From the NCBI GenBank assembly GCA_025774935.1, contig JALGZK010000018.1, positions 1 through 47,846 of the forward strand: a DNA stretch of 47,846 bases, written 5' to 3'. Below the pieces are notes generated by a model. That model was not told the DNA's origin and ran no database searches. It saw only the letters and a list, made by a program, of their open reading frames with translations. This document shows positions 1 to 6,512 of the stretch, piece after piece (positions within the stretch are counted from its first letter, which is position 1; each line of letters opens with the position of its first letter). The position numbers and the translations under genes are program-made. Source of the DNA: a bacterium (GTDB lineage: Bacteria; Joyebacterota; Joyebacteria; Joyebacterales; Joyebacteraceae).

Positions 1-115
1 ACCGCGAATCAGCTGCGGGCGTGAAGGGTGGCGCGGCACGTGCCGGCCGCCGAAGGCGGCCCCCCTTGCAGGTGACGTGACACCCAAGCCCGTCAGCTGC
101 ATTCGCTAGTTAGGC
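1..115 (-). other. attC recombination site of cassette 5 (left end cut by the window edge)
   Basis: The R'' core is GCCTAAC on the minus strand at 115-109, just downstream of the cassette 5 gene. The body differs from the sites at 1852-1975 and 2637-2760 at only two or three positions. The far end is truncated: only the last bases of the R' core (AC at 1-2) are inside the window. The arms can pair as a long hairpin, and the unpaired G between CGAAT and CAGCTG in the minus-strand arm is typical of the extrahelical bases that orient attC recombination. Confidence 0.88.
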
Positions 116-148
116 GGCAGCCCGTGCTCGCCGGCTGAGCCTCCAGAC

Positions 149-877
149 TCAGCGGCGGAACAGCCCCTTGATAGCACCCCACTGCTGAGCCTTCGCAGGG
201 GTACTGTCCCTCCATGTTATCAGAAGGTCTGCTCCCCCCGCGTTCCAGCCGGGGAGCGACCCGAGTCCGACTAGCCCATCAGAGTAGTCCACGGTGAGCC
301 CAACGCAGAAGAGACTCCGTCCACTCACAAGGTCCTGCACATCAGAGACGGCGCTCCCGCCCAGAACATAGCGACGGGTACCGTACTCTGTTCCCATGTC
401 GACGTCGGTGTAGGCCGGGCACGACGTCAAGCAGCTCCAGGCGCTCCAGCACTCCGGAGGCGGCAGATACGCACCCTCCATCTTCCGGTACACGAGTCTC
501 ACCCCCGGCTCGTTCCCGTCACTGGGCCCGAAGTAGTCCTCGATCTCCACCCGGATGACCTCGGCTCCTTCGGGCAGACCGGCAAGGTCCCAGACTACCC
601 ATGCACCGAACAGCGTCCCGGAGTGAGTGCGACCGAACTGGACGAAGTCTGGCATGTCCAGCAGGGTACACATCGATGAGTCCTCCACGAACACCCCGGC
701 AATACCATAGGGCTCCTGCACGTTGGTGATGCGTGTGACGGTGGACTCGCGCGATGCCGGAACGAGAGGAAGGGACTCAACGGATTGGGCTGGATATGCC
801 GGTGTCCGGGCTGAACCATAGACCGGCATTGCCAGCGTGACGCACAGCACACCCGAGATGATCGCTATCACTCTCAT
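149..877 (-). CDS. Cassette 5: secreted protein of unknown function with WGAIK-type C-terminal tail
   Basis: I do not recognise the family of this 242-residue protein. The first 20 or so residues form a typical Sec signal peptide (MRVIAIISGVLCVTLAMPVYG), so the product is exported. The mature part is beta-rich, with several Trp and Gly residues and a few cysteines (for example near ECWSAWSC). It ends in QWGAIKGLFRR, closely matching the tail of the cassette 1 protein (SWGALKAGFR) although the rest is unrelated, which suggests a sorting or anchoring tag. The start is an ATG with GGAG upstream. The gene lies between attC sites 931-1112 and 1-115 and fills the cassette almost completely. Function unknown; a surface or extracellular role is inferred. 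Confidence 0.85.
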   Translation of the reverse strand: MRVIAIISGVLCVTLAMPVYGSARTPAYPAQSVESLPLVPASRESTVTRITNVQEPYGIAGVFVEDSSMCTLLDMPDFVQFGRTHSGTLFGAWVVWDLAGLPEGAEVIRVEIEDYFGPSDGNEPGVRLVYRKMEGAYLPPPECWSAWSCLTSCPAYTDVDMGTEYGTRRYVLGGSAVSDVQDLVSGRSLFCVGLTVDYSDGLVGLGSLPGWNAGGADLLITWRDSTPAKAQQWGAIKGLFRR

Positions 878-930
878 ACTCCGACCTCATCCCCCGGCCG
901 AACGCGGCACTCCCCTCTCAAGGGCTGCCC

Positions 931-1112
931 GCCTAACGAATCGCGAATCAGCTGCACCAGGCGCTGGCGCGGCAAGTGCCGGCCGAGCGCAGCGAGGCCC
1001 CCCTTGCAGTTGACGTGACAGTGCCGAAGCGACGCCGCCCGTGGCAGTGCAACGGCGCTGGGACGGGCGCCCGGGCGGCGGAGCGGGTGTCAGCTGCATT
1101 CGCTAGTTAGAC
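931..1112 (-). other. attC recombination site of cassette 4 (long variant, 182 bp)
   Basis: The ends are GTCTAAC (minus strand, 1112-1106) and GTTAGGC (937-931). The outer arms are the same as in the other sites: TAACGAATCGCGAATCAGCTGC on the plus strand at the left and GTCAGCTGCATTCGCTAG at the right. The middle is longer and different, very GC-rich and able to form extra hairpins. The site follows the cassette 4 gene, which ends at 1127. Confidence 0.9.
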
Positions 1113-1126
1113 GGCACCGCACGTCA

Positions 1127-1810
1127 CTAGCGCTCCCCAACGAGCTCCAGCAGATAGGCGCCGTTCGCTTCGTACCGCGCCTGGAGTTCATTGAAGCGCG
1201 TGTCGTACTCCGTGAGCCTCGCCAAGCCAGTCTCGGCTTCACCGTCCTCAATCTCGATGATTCCACGGTGAATCTGCTCTAGGCAGTGCACCTGCGACGC
1301 CTTCAAGGTGTAATTCTCCATCATGAACCCAATCACGTCGTTGTCGCCGAACGACGCAAACGGCCCCGTGCACTCGCGCTGCCGCTCGACGGCCTCGCGG
1401 CAGGCTTCAAGAGCTAGAGGGGCACGGCCCCGGTACTCCGTCGCGGTGATGTCCTCCATGTTCCAGGCGTGCATCAGCATGTACGCAGCGACGACCTCCT
1501 CCTGCAAAGCTCGATGTGCGCGCCGGGCCTGCTCCACTTGAAGCTCGGACGGCCAGTCGGCCGGATCATAGTCCTCTGACGCGACAGACATACCAGACTC
1601 ACTGACGACACCGAGTGTACTCAGGCGCGACATCAAGGCTCCGAGTGAACCCAAGGCCGCGATTACTGCGGCGACGATCAGACCTCGTCGGACGAAGACA
1701 GCTACGGGGCGCTTCGTGATTTTGGCGAGAAGCCAGCCCACGAAGGCGCAGACTGCTCCCCACACCACCAGTGAGGAGACGAAACCCAGAATGACCCCGT
1801 AGGTGAACAT
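1127..1810 (-). CDS. Cassette 4: membrane protein of unknown function with helical external domain
   Basis: This 227-residue protein is of no family I can name. Residues about 5-28 and 43-62 are two hydrophobic membrane-spanning segments with basic residues between them (KITKRPVAVFVRR). The remaining roughly 160 residues are polar and predicted helical, rich in Glu, Ala and Arg, with Cys near EACREAVERQRECTGP and VHCLEQ. The N-terminal hairpin probably holds this helical domain at the membrane. The ATG start has AAGGGAG six bases upstream. The gene is bounded by attC sites 1852-1975 and 931-1112, so it is a complete one-gene cassette. Nothing in the sequence shows its function. Confidence 0.82.
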   Translation of the reverse strand: MFTYGVILGFVSSLVVWGAVCAFVGWLLAKITKRPVAVFVRRGLIVAAVIAALGSLGALMSRLSTLGVVSESGMSVASEDYDPADWPSELQVEQARRAHRALQEEVVAAYMLMHAWNMEDITATEYRGRAPLALEACREAVERQRECTGPFASFGDNDVIGFMMENYTLKASQVHCLEQIHRGIIEIEDGEAETGLARLTEYDTRFNELQARYEANGAYLLELVGER

Positions 1811-1851
1811 GGAAACTCCCTTCTCTCGTCAGGTCGTCGCCGTGCGGTGCC

Positions 1852-1975
1852 GGCTAACGAATCGCGAATCAGCTGCGGGCGTGAAGGGTGGCGCGGCACG
1901 TGCTGGCCGCCGTAGGCGGCCCCCCTTGCAGGTGACGTGACACCCAAGCACGTCAGCTGCATTCGCTAGTTAGGC
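1852..1975 (-). other. attC recombination site of cassette 3
   Basis: This 124-bp imperfect palindrome has cores GCCTAAC (minus strand, 1975-1969) and GTTAGCC (1858-1852). The second core departs from GTTRRRY at one position. Apart from that terminal core, the body differs by only a few bases from the site at 2637-2760, and by about three from the one at 1-115. It directly follows the cassette 3 gene, whose stop is at 1982. Confidence 0.92.
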
Positions 1976-1981
1976 TGCACT

Positions 1982-2605
1982 TCACTCCCCTACCACCGTG
2001 TCGTCAGTGTGCGCGCCGAACTCCTCGGATCTCACCTCGGTGGCCTGAGTGTACCGCGCCAGACGGTCGTCCCATCCAGCGGAGGCCCCGAATGCCCGGC
2101 GCGCAAACTCAACAGAGCTGACTGCCTCAGCAAGCGAGACGGGGTCTGATGAGTCGTACAGCTTCATCGGGTCTCCGATGGCCACCATGTTCGGGGGCAC
2201 GAAGGCTCCCTCGGGGACAAGCGCGCCTGCATGCACAAACGCCCCCACTGCCACAGCGGCGCCCGACTGCACACGCGCCCCCTGGAGCACGGTCGCGCCA
2301 GTGGCTATGTACGAGCACCGCTCCACCGTGCAACCTAACAGCGTGGCGTGCGGCGAAATGAAGACATGGTCGCCCACGACCACGGGATACTCAGCGTCTC
2401 CGGCTCCCGTGGCCCGCAGGACGGAGTTCGCACACACGATGCTGCACTCCCCAAGGGTAATCATCGAGGCCTCGGAGTCGAGAACTGCACCGTACATCAC
2501 CCTCGACTTAGGTCCTATCCGGATGTTCCCGACGAGTACAGCTGTCGGCGCGACGTACACTGTCTCGTGAACCGCCGGCTCGTGTCCCCTATGCTTGATG
2601 AGCAT
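1982..2605 (-). CDS. Cassette 3: left-handed beta-helix protein, gamma-carbonic-anhydrase-like, degenerate metal site
   Basis: This 207-residue protein has hexapeptide-repeat periodicity over residues 15-150 (AVLVGN, VMYGAV, AVAVGA and similar), the left-handed beta-helix fold of the gamma-carbonic anhydrase/YrdA/PaaY group. A helical C-terminal tail of about 60 residues follows. The group binds zinc through three histidines. Here the usual VLH is VLR (SVLRATG), and the usual GHxxxxHG appears as SPHATLLG, so only one ligand is visible. A working carbonic anhydrase is therefore doubtful; a scaffold or acyltransferase-like role is possible. The start has GAGG upstream (CGAGGACACAGATG). The gene fits tightly between attC sites 2637-2760 and 1852-1975. 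The fold is confident; the activity is not. Confidence 0.85.
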   Translation of the reverse strand: MLIKHRGHEPAVHETVYVAPTAVLVGNIRIGPKSRVMYGAVLDSEASMITLGECSIVCANSVLRATGAGDAEYPVVVGDHVFISPHATLLGCTVERCSYIATGATVLQGARVQSGAAVAVGAFVHAGALVPEGAFVPPNMVAIGDPMKLYDSSDPVSLAEAVSSVEFARRAFGASAGWDDRLARYTQATEVRSEEFGAHTDDTVVGE

Positions 2606-2636
2606 CTGTGTCCTCGACTACATGGTCTGAAGTGCA

Positions 2637-2760
2637 GCCTAACGAATCGCGAATCAGCTGCGGGCGTGAAGGGTGGCGCGGCACGTGCCGGCCGCCGAAG
2701 GCGGCCCCCCTTGCAGGTGGCGTGACACCCACGCCCGTCAGCTGCATTCGCTAGTTAGGC
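2637..2760 (-). other. attC recombination site of cassette 2
   Basis: This 124-bp palindrome has cores GCCTAAC (minus strand, 2760-2754) and GTTAGGC (2643-2637). It is nearly identical to the sites at 1-115 and 1852-1975. The symmetry extends past the right core into GGCGGCA, which recurs beside the attC sites near 115, 1112 and 3661. Confidence 0.93.
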
Positions 2761-2839
2761 GGCAACACAGGACCACGCTACCAGCCAGCCCGTTACTCCG
2801 TATCGCTTGACATCGACCGAAGCTCGGGACACGCGTCTC

Positions 2840-3481
2840 CTAGGTTGCGTGTCTCTCCGAGACAGCCCACAGCATGATGAGACTCTTCACGAGCTTCACG
2901 AGTCCATAGAGCACTGGACCGTACCAGATGAAGAAGAGGAACGAACCGGAGACGGTCGCGATGATAGAGATTCCGCCCCCCGCGACTATCCAGATAAGCG
3001 AGATCCAGAGCTGCCTGACAGCGTCGGCACGTGACGCCTGCCTTCCCTCGGGAGTGTCGTGCACGGCTCCCGTGTGTTCCATGTGAGTAGCGACAGTCTT
3101 GTCCATCAGCTTCTGCGCCGTCTCCTCCTCACATCCGTGCTTCGTCAGATGAGTCAGGATGTCCTTCTTGGCCTGGGACTTGTCCCACTGACCAGCGAAG
3201 TACGTGACCACGATGAACCCTAGAATGTCATCGGCTTCCGTGTCCACCGACGCAAGCTCTCCGCCGCAGAACTCGCACGCCGTGAAGTACGTCGGGACAG
3301 AGCGCCCACACTGCGGGCACTGCAGCGAGCTGTCGAGTCTTCGCATCGCGGCACGCGCGAGGGACTCCCAAACCGCCTCGCCCGGATAGGTTTCCTGCCA
3401 GGACTCCGAAGAGAAGTCCCATCCGCACTCGCACAGATCGCCGCTAGAGGGTGTGGGCGATCCGCAGCGTGGACATGTCAT
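2840..3481 (-). CDS. Cassette 2: double zinc-ribbon membrane protein of unknown function
   Basis: This 213-residue protein starts at the ATG at 3481, which has GGGGGGAAG just upstream and begins directly with a metal-binding motif. A TTG ten codons earlier is less likely. Residues 1-20 hold one zinc ribbon (CPRCGS...CECGW) and residues about 43-65 a second (CPQCGR...CEFCG). A polar helical region follows (residues 70-150). Residues about 160-200 contain two hydrophobic segments that should span the membrane. Zinc ribbon plus C-terminal membrane hairpin is common in small bacterial membrane proteins of unknown role. It forms one cassette between attC sites 3558-3661 and 2637-2760. Function not known. 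Confidence 0.82.
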   Translation of the reverse strand: MTCPRCGSPTPSSGDLCECGWDFSSESWQETYPGEAVWESLARAAMRRLDSSLQCPQCGRSVPTYFTACEFCGGELASVDTEADDILGFIVVTYFAGQWDKSQAKKDILTHLTKHGCEEETAQKLMDKTVATHMEHTGAVHDTPEGRQASRADAVRQLWISLIWIVAGGGISIIATVSGSFLFFIWYGPVLYGLVKLVKSLIMLWAVSERHAT

Positions 3482-3557
3482 CGCTTCCCCCCCGTGCGAG
3501 GATACGAGCAAGCTCCAAGAACACCACTCTGCCGTCGTGACCAGACGGCGTGTTGCC

Positions 3558-3661
3558 GCCTAACGAATCGCGAATCAGCTGCGAGCGTCACGGCTGGCGC
3601 GACAGGTGCGCAAGCAGCTGGCGTGACAGCCAAGCTCGTCAGCTGCATTCGCTAGTTAGAC
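3558..3661 (-). other. attC recombination site of cassette 1 (short variant, 104 bp)
   Basis: Cores are GTCTAAC (minus strand, 3661-3655) and GTTAGGC (3564-3558). The outer arms match the other sites, but the central stem is shorter and different (GCGAGCGTCACGGCTGG on the plus strand). This is the site nearest the integrase and closes the first cassette. Plus-strand GCCGCC before the left core and GGCGGC after the right core extend the pairing. Confidence 0.92.
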
Positions 3662-3673
3662 AGGCGGCAAGGC

Positions 3674-5077
3674 CTATCTGAATCCTGCTTTCAGAGCACC
3701 CCATGACGAGCGCTCAACCACTACTGCGCAGCTGCCGCATCCCTCACCATGCGCACCGACCAGCTCACTCCACTCGTTGTTCTCGGGCAGACACGGTGAG
3801 TCGGCGCACAGCGTGAAGTCATCCACTGCTGCTCCGCAGAACAGGGGGTCCACAACGAGGTTGCTGGCTGACTGGCCGCAGAGACTGTCACCACCGGCGT
3901 TCTCGAACAGCACGCAATGCTCAAGGTCGAGGTCGAGGGCGGAGCAGTCAATGGCTGAGCCCTCGGTCGTGTAGGCAATGATGCAGTTGTGGACGGCGAG
4001 GTCCCAACGTCCTCCCTCGATGACGGCACCGGCTGTGGACGCGTTGTGTGCGAGGGTGCACTCCGCGATCGTGATGTACGAATTGTCCCCCAGGGCCACA
4101 GCCCCCCCGTGATCGGCCGAATTGCGTGCGAAATCACTGCGGAGTATGATCAGGGTCTCCCCACCCGCATCGATCGCCCCGCCAGTCGATGCTTCGTTCT
4201 CTTCGAACAGACAGTCGACGATGCCCACTGAAAGAGGACCGATCCCGACCTGAATGCCCACGGCTCCGCCAAACCGATCCGCGACGTTCCCCAGAAACTC
4301 CGTGCCGGTTATGTTGATGCCATCCCGAGTGGACAAGCGAGGAGGCGCACTGCCCTGTCCTGTCGGACTGGTCACGTGGCTATCCACGTAAACGGCTCCA
4401 CCGTCGCTTCCCGACGAGTTGCCTACGAAAACACAATCTCCAATGCCAGCGCCGTACCCTGGGGAGTCGGCGTAGACGGCTCCACCCTCGTGCGTGCACG
4501 TGTTACTCGTGAACGAGCAGCGCTTGATTCGAGGAGAGGCCCAGTAATCTGCACCGATGGCCCCGCCTTGGACGGCGTCGTTGCCTTCGAAGACGCAAGC
4601 ACGTATGACCGGAGAGCCCCAGGTCTCACAGCGCACTGCCCCCCCACGACCACCGTGGTTGTCGTTGAAGACACAGTCCGCGATGAGAGGATCGGAGTCG
4701 TCGACGTAGATCGCGCCTCCGCCGTAGCTGTGGAACCCCCCGCGAAAGGTGAACCCGCTGATTGCGGTCGTGGTGTCATGCCCAGCCGCTACGTAGATGG
4801 CACGCCCCGCCCCTTCGCAGTCTATGACAGTAGCGGAGGAGCCCTCCTCGGACATGAGTCGGACCGTCGCGAAGCCGATCACGACTCCCCTGTTGCCGGG
4901 GCCTGTGTATGTACCTGTAGCCACGAGTACCGTGTCCCCGACGTCGGCAGCATCGACTCCGGCCTGAATGGTCGGTTGATCTGCTGGTACGTGAATGACT
5001 CCGGCGACGGCGACCGCTGAGACCGCAAGCACGCTTAGAACCGCGATCCATCCTAGATATCCCCGTGGTGAACCCAT
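3674..5077 (-). CDS. Cassette 1: secreted right-handed parallel beta-helix protein with WGALK-type C-terminal tail
   Basis: This 467-residue protein has a signal peptide (residues 8-28, hydrophobic). The next stretch (IHVPADQPTIQAGVDAA, then GDTVLVATGTYTG) is the classic opening of the polymorphic beta-helix proteins common in FCB-type candidate phyla. From about residue 85 to 410, repeats of the form GGA(I/V)...C.F.GN mark the coils of a right-handed beta-helix with Cys ladders. The C-terminal part holds a CADSPCLPENN and GAHGEGCGSC segment and ends in SWGALKAGFR, a likely sorting tail shared with the cassette 5 protein. The start has GGAG seven bases upstream and lies 28 bases inside the attI junction. 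This is the first, probably most recently inserted and best expressed cassette. Exported or surface role inferred. Confidence 0.88.
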   Translation of the reverse strand: MGSPRGYLGWIAVLSVLAVSAVAVAGVIHVPADQPTIQAGVDAADVGDTVLVATGTYTGPGNRGVVIGFATVRLMSEEGSSATVIDCEGAGRAIYVAAGHDTTTAISGFTFRGGFHSYGGGAIYVDDSDPLIADCVFNDNHGGRGGAVRCETWGSPVIRACVFEGNDAVQGGAIGADYWASPRIKRCSFTSNTCTHEGGAVYADSPGYGAGIGDCVFVGNSSGSDGGAVYVDSHVTSPTGQGSAPPRLSTRDGINITGTEFLGNVADRFGGAVGIQVGIGPLSVGIVDCLFEENEASTGGAIDAGGETLIILRSDFARNSADHGGAVALGDNSYITIAECTLAHNASTAGAVIEGGRWDLAVHNCIIAYTTEGSAIDCSALDLDLEHCVLFENAGGDSLCGQSASNLVVDPLFCGAAVDDFTLCADSPCLPENNEWSELVGAHGEGCGSCAVVVERSSWGALKAGFR

Positions 5078-5098
5078 TTGAGTCTCCAGATGCCGCCT

Positions 5099-5125
5099 GT
5101 CTAACTACACTTAGGTTCCCTAGCG
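5099..5125 (-). other. attI-like recombination site (attI/cassette 1 junction)
   Basis: On the minus strand the sequence CCTAAGTGTAGTTAGAC (plus 5115-5099) carries a GTTAGAC core fitting GTTRRRY and an inverted CTAA half-site six bases away (CTAA-GTGTAG-TTAG). That is the simple-site layout of attI. It lies between the integrase 3' end and the first cassette. No attC-type long palindrome is present here, which separates it from the array sites. The exact left limit of attI cannot be read from sequence. I found no convincing cassette promoter in 5106-5301. Confidence 0.75.
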
Positions 5126-5301
5126 CGATGCGCGTGTTGCCGCGAGATTCGCGTCTTTATGTCGACTGCGATGGTGGCGCGGGTCCGGCAAGTCCACTCG
5201 TCCCCAGTCGCTAAACGCGAAATGTGTTCTATGCTGCGGGACCTAAACGTCTCGGCTCGCGGTGTCGTGCGCGTTTCGGGAAGCCTCCCCTCACGGACCT
5301 C

Positions 5302-6360
5302 CTAGAGAGTATCCACTGGGCTCTGCACTCCCAGCTCCGAGCCGGACACCACGTGGGTGTAGATCATCGTCGTCCGGATGTCCTTGTGTCCCATCAGCTT
5401 CTGTATCGTCCGGATGTGGTACCCGGCTTCCAGCAGGTGCGTCGCGAACGAGTGCCTGAACGTGTGACACGTCACCCGCTTCGGCAGGCCTGACTTCCCC
5501 GCGGCCTCCTTCACCGCCCGCTGCAGCACCGACTCGTGTACGTGCTGCCGCCGCGGTTCGCCCGTCTCCCGGTCCTTGCACAACCGCGACGACGGGAAAA
5601 CGTACTGCCAGCCCCACTCAGCACCGCCGTTCGGGAACTTCCTCGCGAGCGCGTCCGGAAGTGTCGCTTTGACGCGTCCGATCTTCCGGTCGTGTTCGAA
5701 GACCACGCGCACCCGACGGATCTGCTCCTCGAGCGCAGGGCGCAGCGCCTTCGGCAGAAGCGTCGCGCGGTCCTTGTCGCCCTTCCCGGCCCGGACTATG
5801 ATGCGTCCCCGGCTTAGGTCGATGTCCTTCACGCGAAGCCCTGTGCACTCGCGCAACCTCAGACCGGAACCGTACAGGAGAGACGCCATCAGCCGCTTCG
5901 AGCCCTCCATGAGTCCGAGAACGTGGCGGACCTCCTCCTTCGACAGCACCTGTGGCAGCCGACTCCGTTTCTTCGCGGGCACGATCTCGGTGAACGATCC
6001 GAGGTTGAGCTTCAGCACCTTCCGATAGAGGAAGGCGAGAGCGCTCCGCGCCTGCAGCTGCGTCTTCGCGCCGACACTCCCGCGAACCGCGAGATCGGTC
6101 AGGAACTCCTCGACGTGCCTCGCCCTGAGCGTTCCCGGATGCTGATGCCCGTGGAACTCGACGTACCGCCGGATCCACGCGGCGTACGCCTCCTCGGTCC
6201 GGGGGCTGTAGTGCTCGCCTTTGAATACCCTGTGCGCAGACTCGAGGAGTCTCTCGAGGGTGGGGCGGTCAAGCTGGCGACGGGCGGAGCCCGCGGGGGC
6301 GTGTTCGCGCTCGCCGCACGGGCCTGGCCGACCGCCGCGACGGTTCCTGCGCGTGGGCAT
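5302..6360 (-). CDS. intI: Integron integrase IntI (tyrosine recombinase)
   Basis: This 352-residue site-specific recombinase exchanges cassettes between attI and attC sites. The N-terminal SAM-like DNA-binding domain (about 30-120) precedes the catalytic domain. Visible catalytic residues are Arg in GSGLRLRE, Lys in GKGDKDR, His/Arg in HTFRH (about 299-302), His in MGHKD (about 325) and the Tyr nucleophile in TMIYTH (about 334). The IntI-only insertion is clear at about 237-256 (ALARKFP...EWGWQYVFPS) and separates it from XerC/D. The tail GVQSPVDTL also matches IntI proteins. The start chosen is the ATG at 6360 with GGGGGAG upstream; an ATG at 6414 lies at the predicted transcription start and is unlikely. 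The gene is intact and points toward the cassettes, the reverse of class 1-3 integrons and like a few chromosomal ones such as that of Treponema denticola. Confidence 0.97.
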   Translation of the reverse strand: MPTRRNRRGGRPGPCGEREHAPAGSARRQLDRPTLERLLESAHRVFKGEHYSPRTEEAYAAWIRRYVEFHGHQHPGTLRARHVEEFLTDLAVRGSVGAKTQLQARSALAFLYRKVLKLNLGSFTEIVPAKKRSRLPQVLSKEEVRHVLGLMEGSKRLMASLLYGSGLRLRECTGLRVKDIDLSRGRIIVRAGKGDKDRATLLPKALRPALEEQIRRVRVVFEHDRKIGRVKATLPDALARKFPNGGAEWGWQYVFPSSRLCKDRETGEPRRQHVHESVLQRAVKEAAGKSGLPKRVTCHTFRHSFATHLLEAGYHIRTIQKLMGHKDIRTTMIYTHVVSGSELGVQSPVDTL

Positions 6361-6401
6361 ATACTCCCCCTCAATCGGGGTCGACAGAGGGGTGTCCGTC
6401 A

Positions 6402-6420
6402 AGTTGATTCGCATTCAACT
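6402..6420. promoter_or_regulatory. Dyad overlapping the intI -10 box and transcription start (possible operator)
   Basis: AGTTGA-N7-TCAACT is a perfect 6-bp inverted repeat. It overlaps the -10 box and the expected transcription start of intI, where a repressor would block the promoter. Many intI genes are repressed by LexA, whose box varies between phyla. This dyad could be such a box or that of another regulator; nothing in the window identifies it. Confidence 0.4.
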
Positions 6421-6447
6421 ATAGCGCGGGGATGACGCGGTTGTCAA
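6418..6447 (-). promoter_or_regulatory. Sigma-70-type promoter of intI (TTGACA-18-TATAGT)
   Basis: On the minus strand TTGACA (6447-6442) is followed after 18 bases by TATAGT (6423-6418). The -35 matches the consensus fully and the -10 at five of six positions. The predicted start near 6411 leaves a leader of about 50 bases before the integrase ATG at 6360. Because the cassettes lie downstream in the same direction, this promoter may also serve them. Confidence 0.75.
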
Positions 6448-6512
6448 GAGCCCATTCGGTGAGGTGTCGACGTGGGGAAGACGGCCGAGCCTGGGGCAGC
6501 CCGAACCTGAGG

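Larger units (their letters stand above)
1..6447 (-). mobile_element. Chromosomal integron: intI, attI-like site and at least five gene cassettes
   Basis: An integron integrase gene (5302-6360) is followed, in its own direction of transcription, by an attI-like junction near 5105 and five cassettes. Each cassette has one minus-strand gene followed by a palindromic attC site of 104-182 bp. All attC sites share the outer blocks TAACGAATCGCGAATCAGCTGC and GCAGCTGAC/CGAATG in inverted arrangement, and their ends fit RYYYAAC/GTTRRRY apart from one base. Cassette genes look less GC-rich at third codon positions than the housekeeping genes to the right, as expected for acquired DNA. The array runs off the window at position 1, so the total cassette number is unknown. 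The integrase and cassettes point the same way, the reverse of the usual divergent layout. Confidence 0.93.

Noticed and set aside
887-1099. Small minus-strand frame inside the attC site at 931-1112
   Set aside because: It lies almost wholly in the palindromic recombination site, is Ala/Arg/Pro-rich and has no ribosome binding site.
1982-2605. Calling the hexapeptide-repeat cassette an active carbonic anhydrase
   Set aside because: Two of the three zinc-binding histidines are replaced, so only the fold is supported.
1-3661. The 104-182 bp repeats read as insertion sequence ends or a CRISPR array
   Set aside because: No transposase, target duplication or cas gene is present. Spacing equals one gene each, ends fit GTTRRRY/RYYYAAC, and the integrase has the IntI-specific domain, so attC sites explain them fully.
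5106-5301. A separate cassette promoter (Pc) next to attI
   Set aside because: Candidate -10 boxes (CATAAA, TAGAAC on the minus strand) have no -35 box at 16-18 bases; the TTGCCG present is 22 bases or more away.
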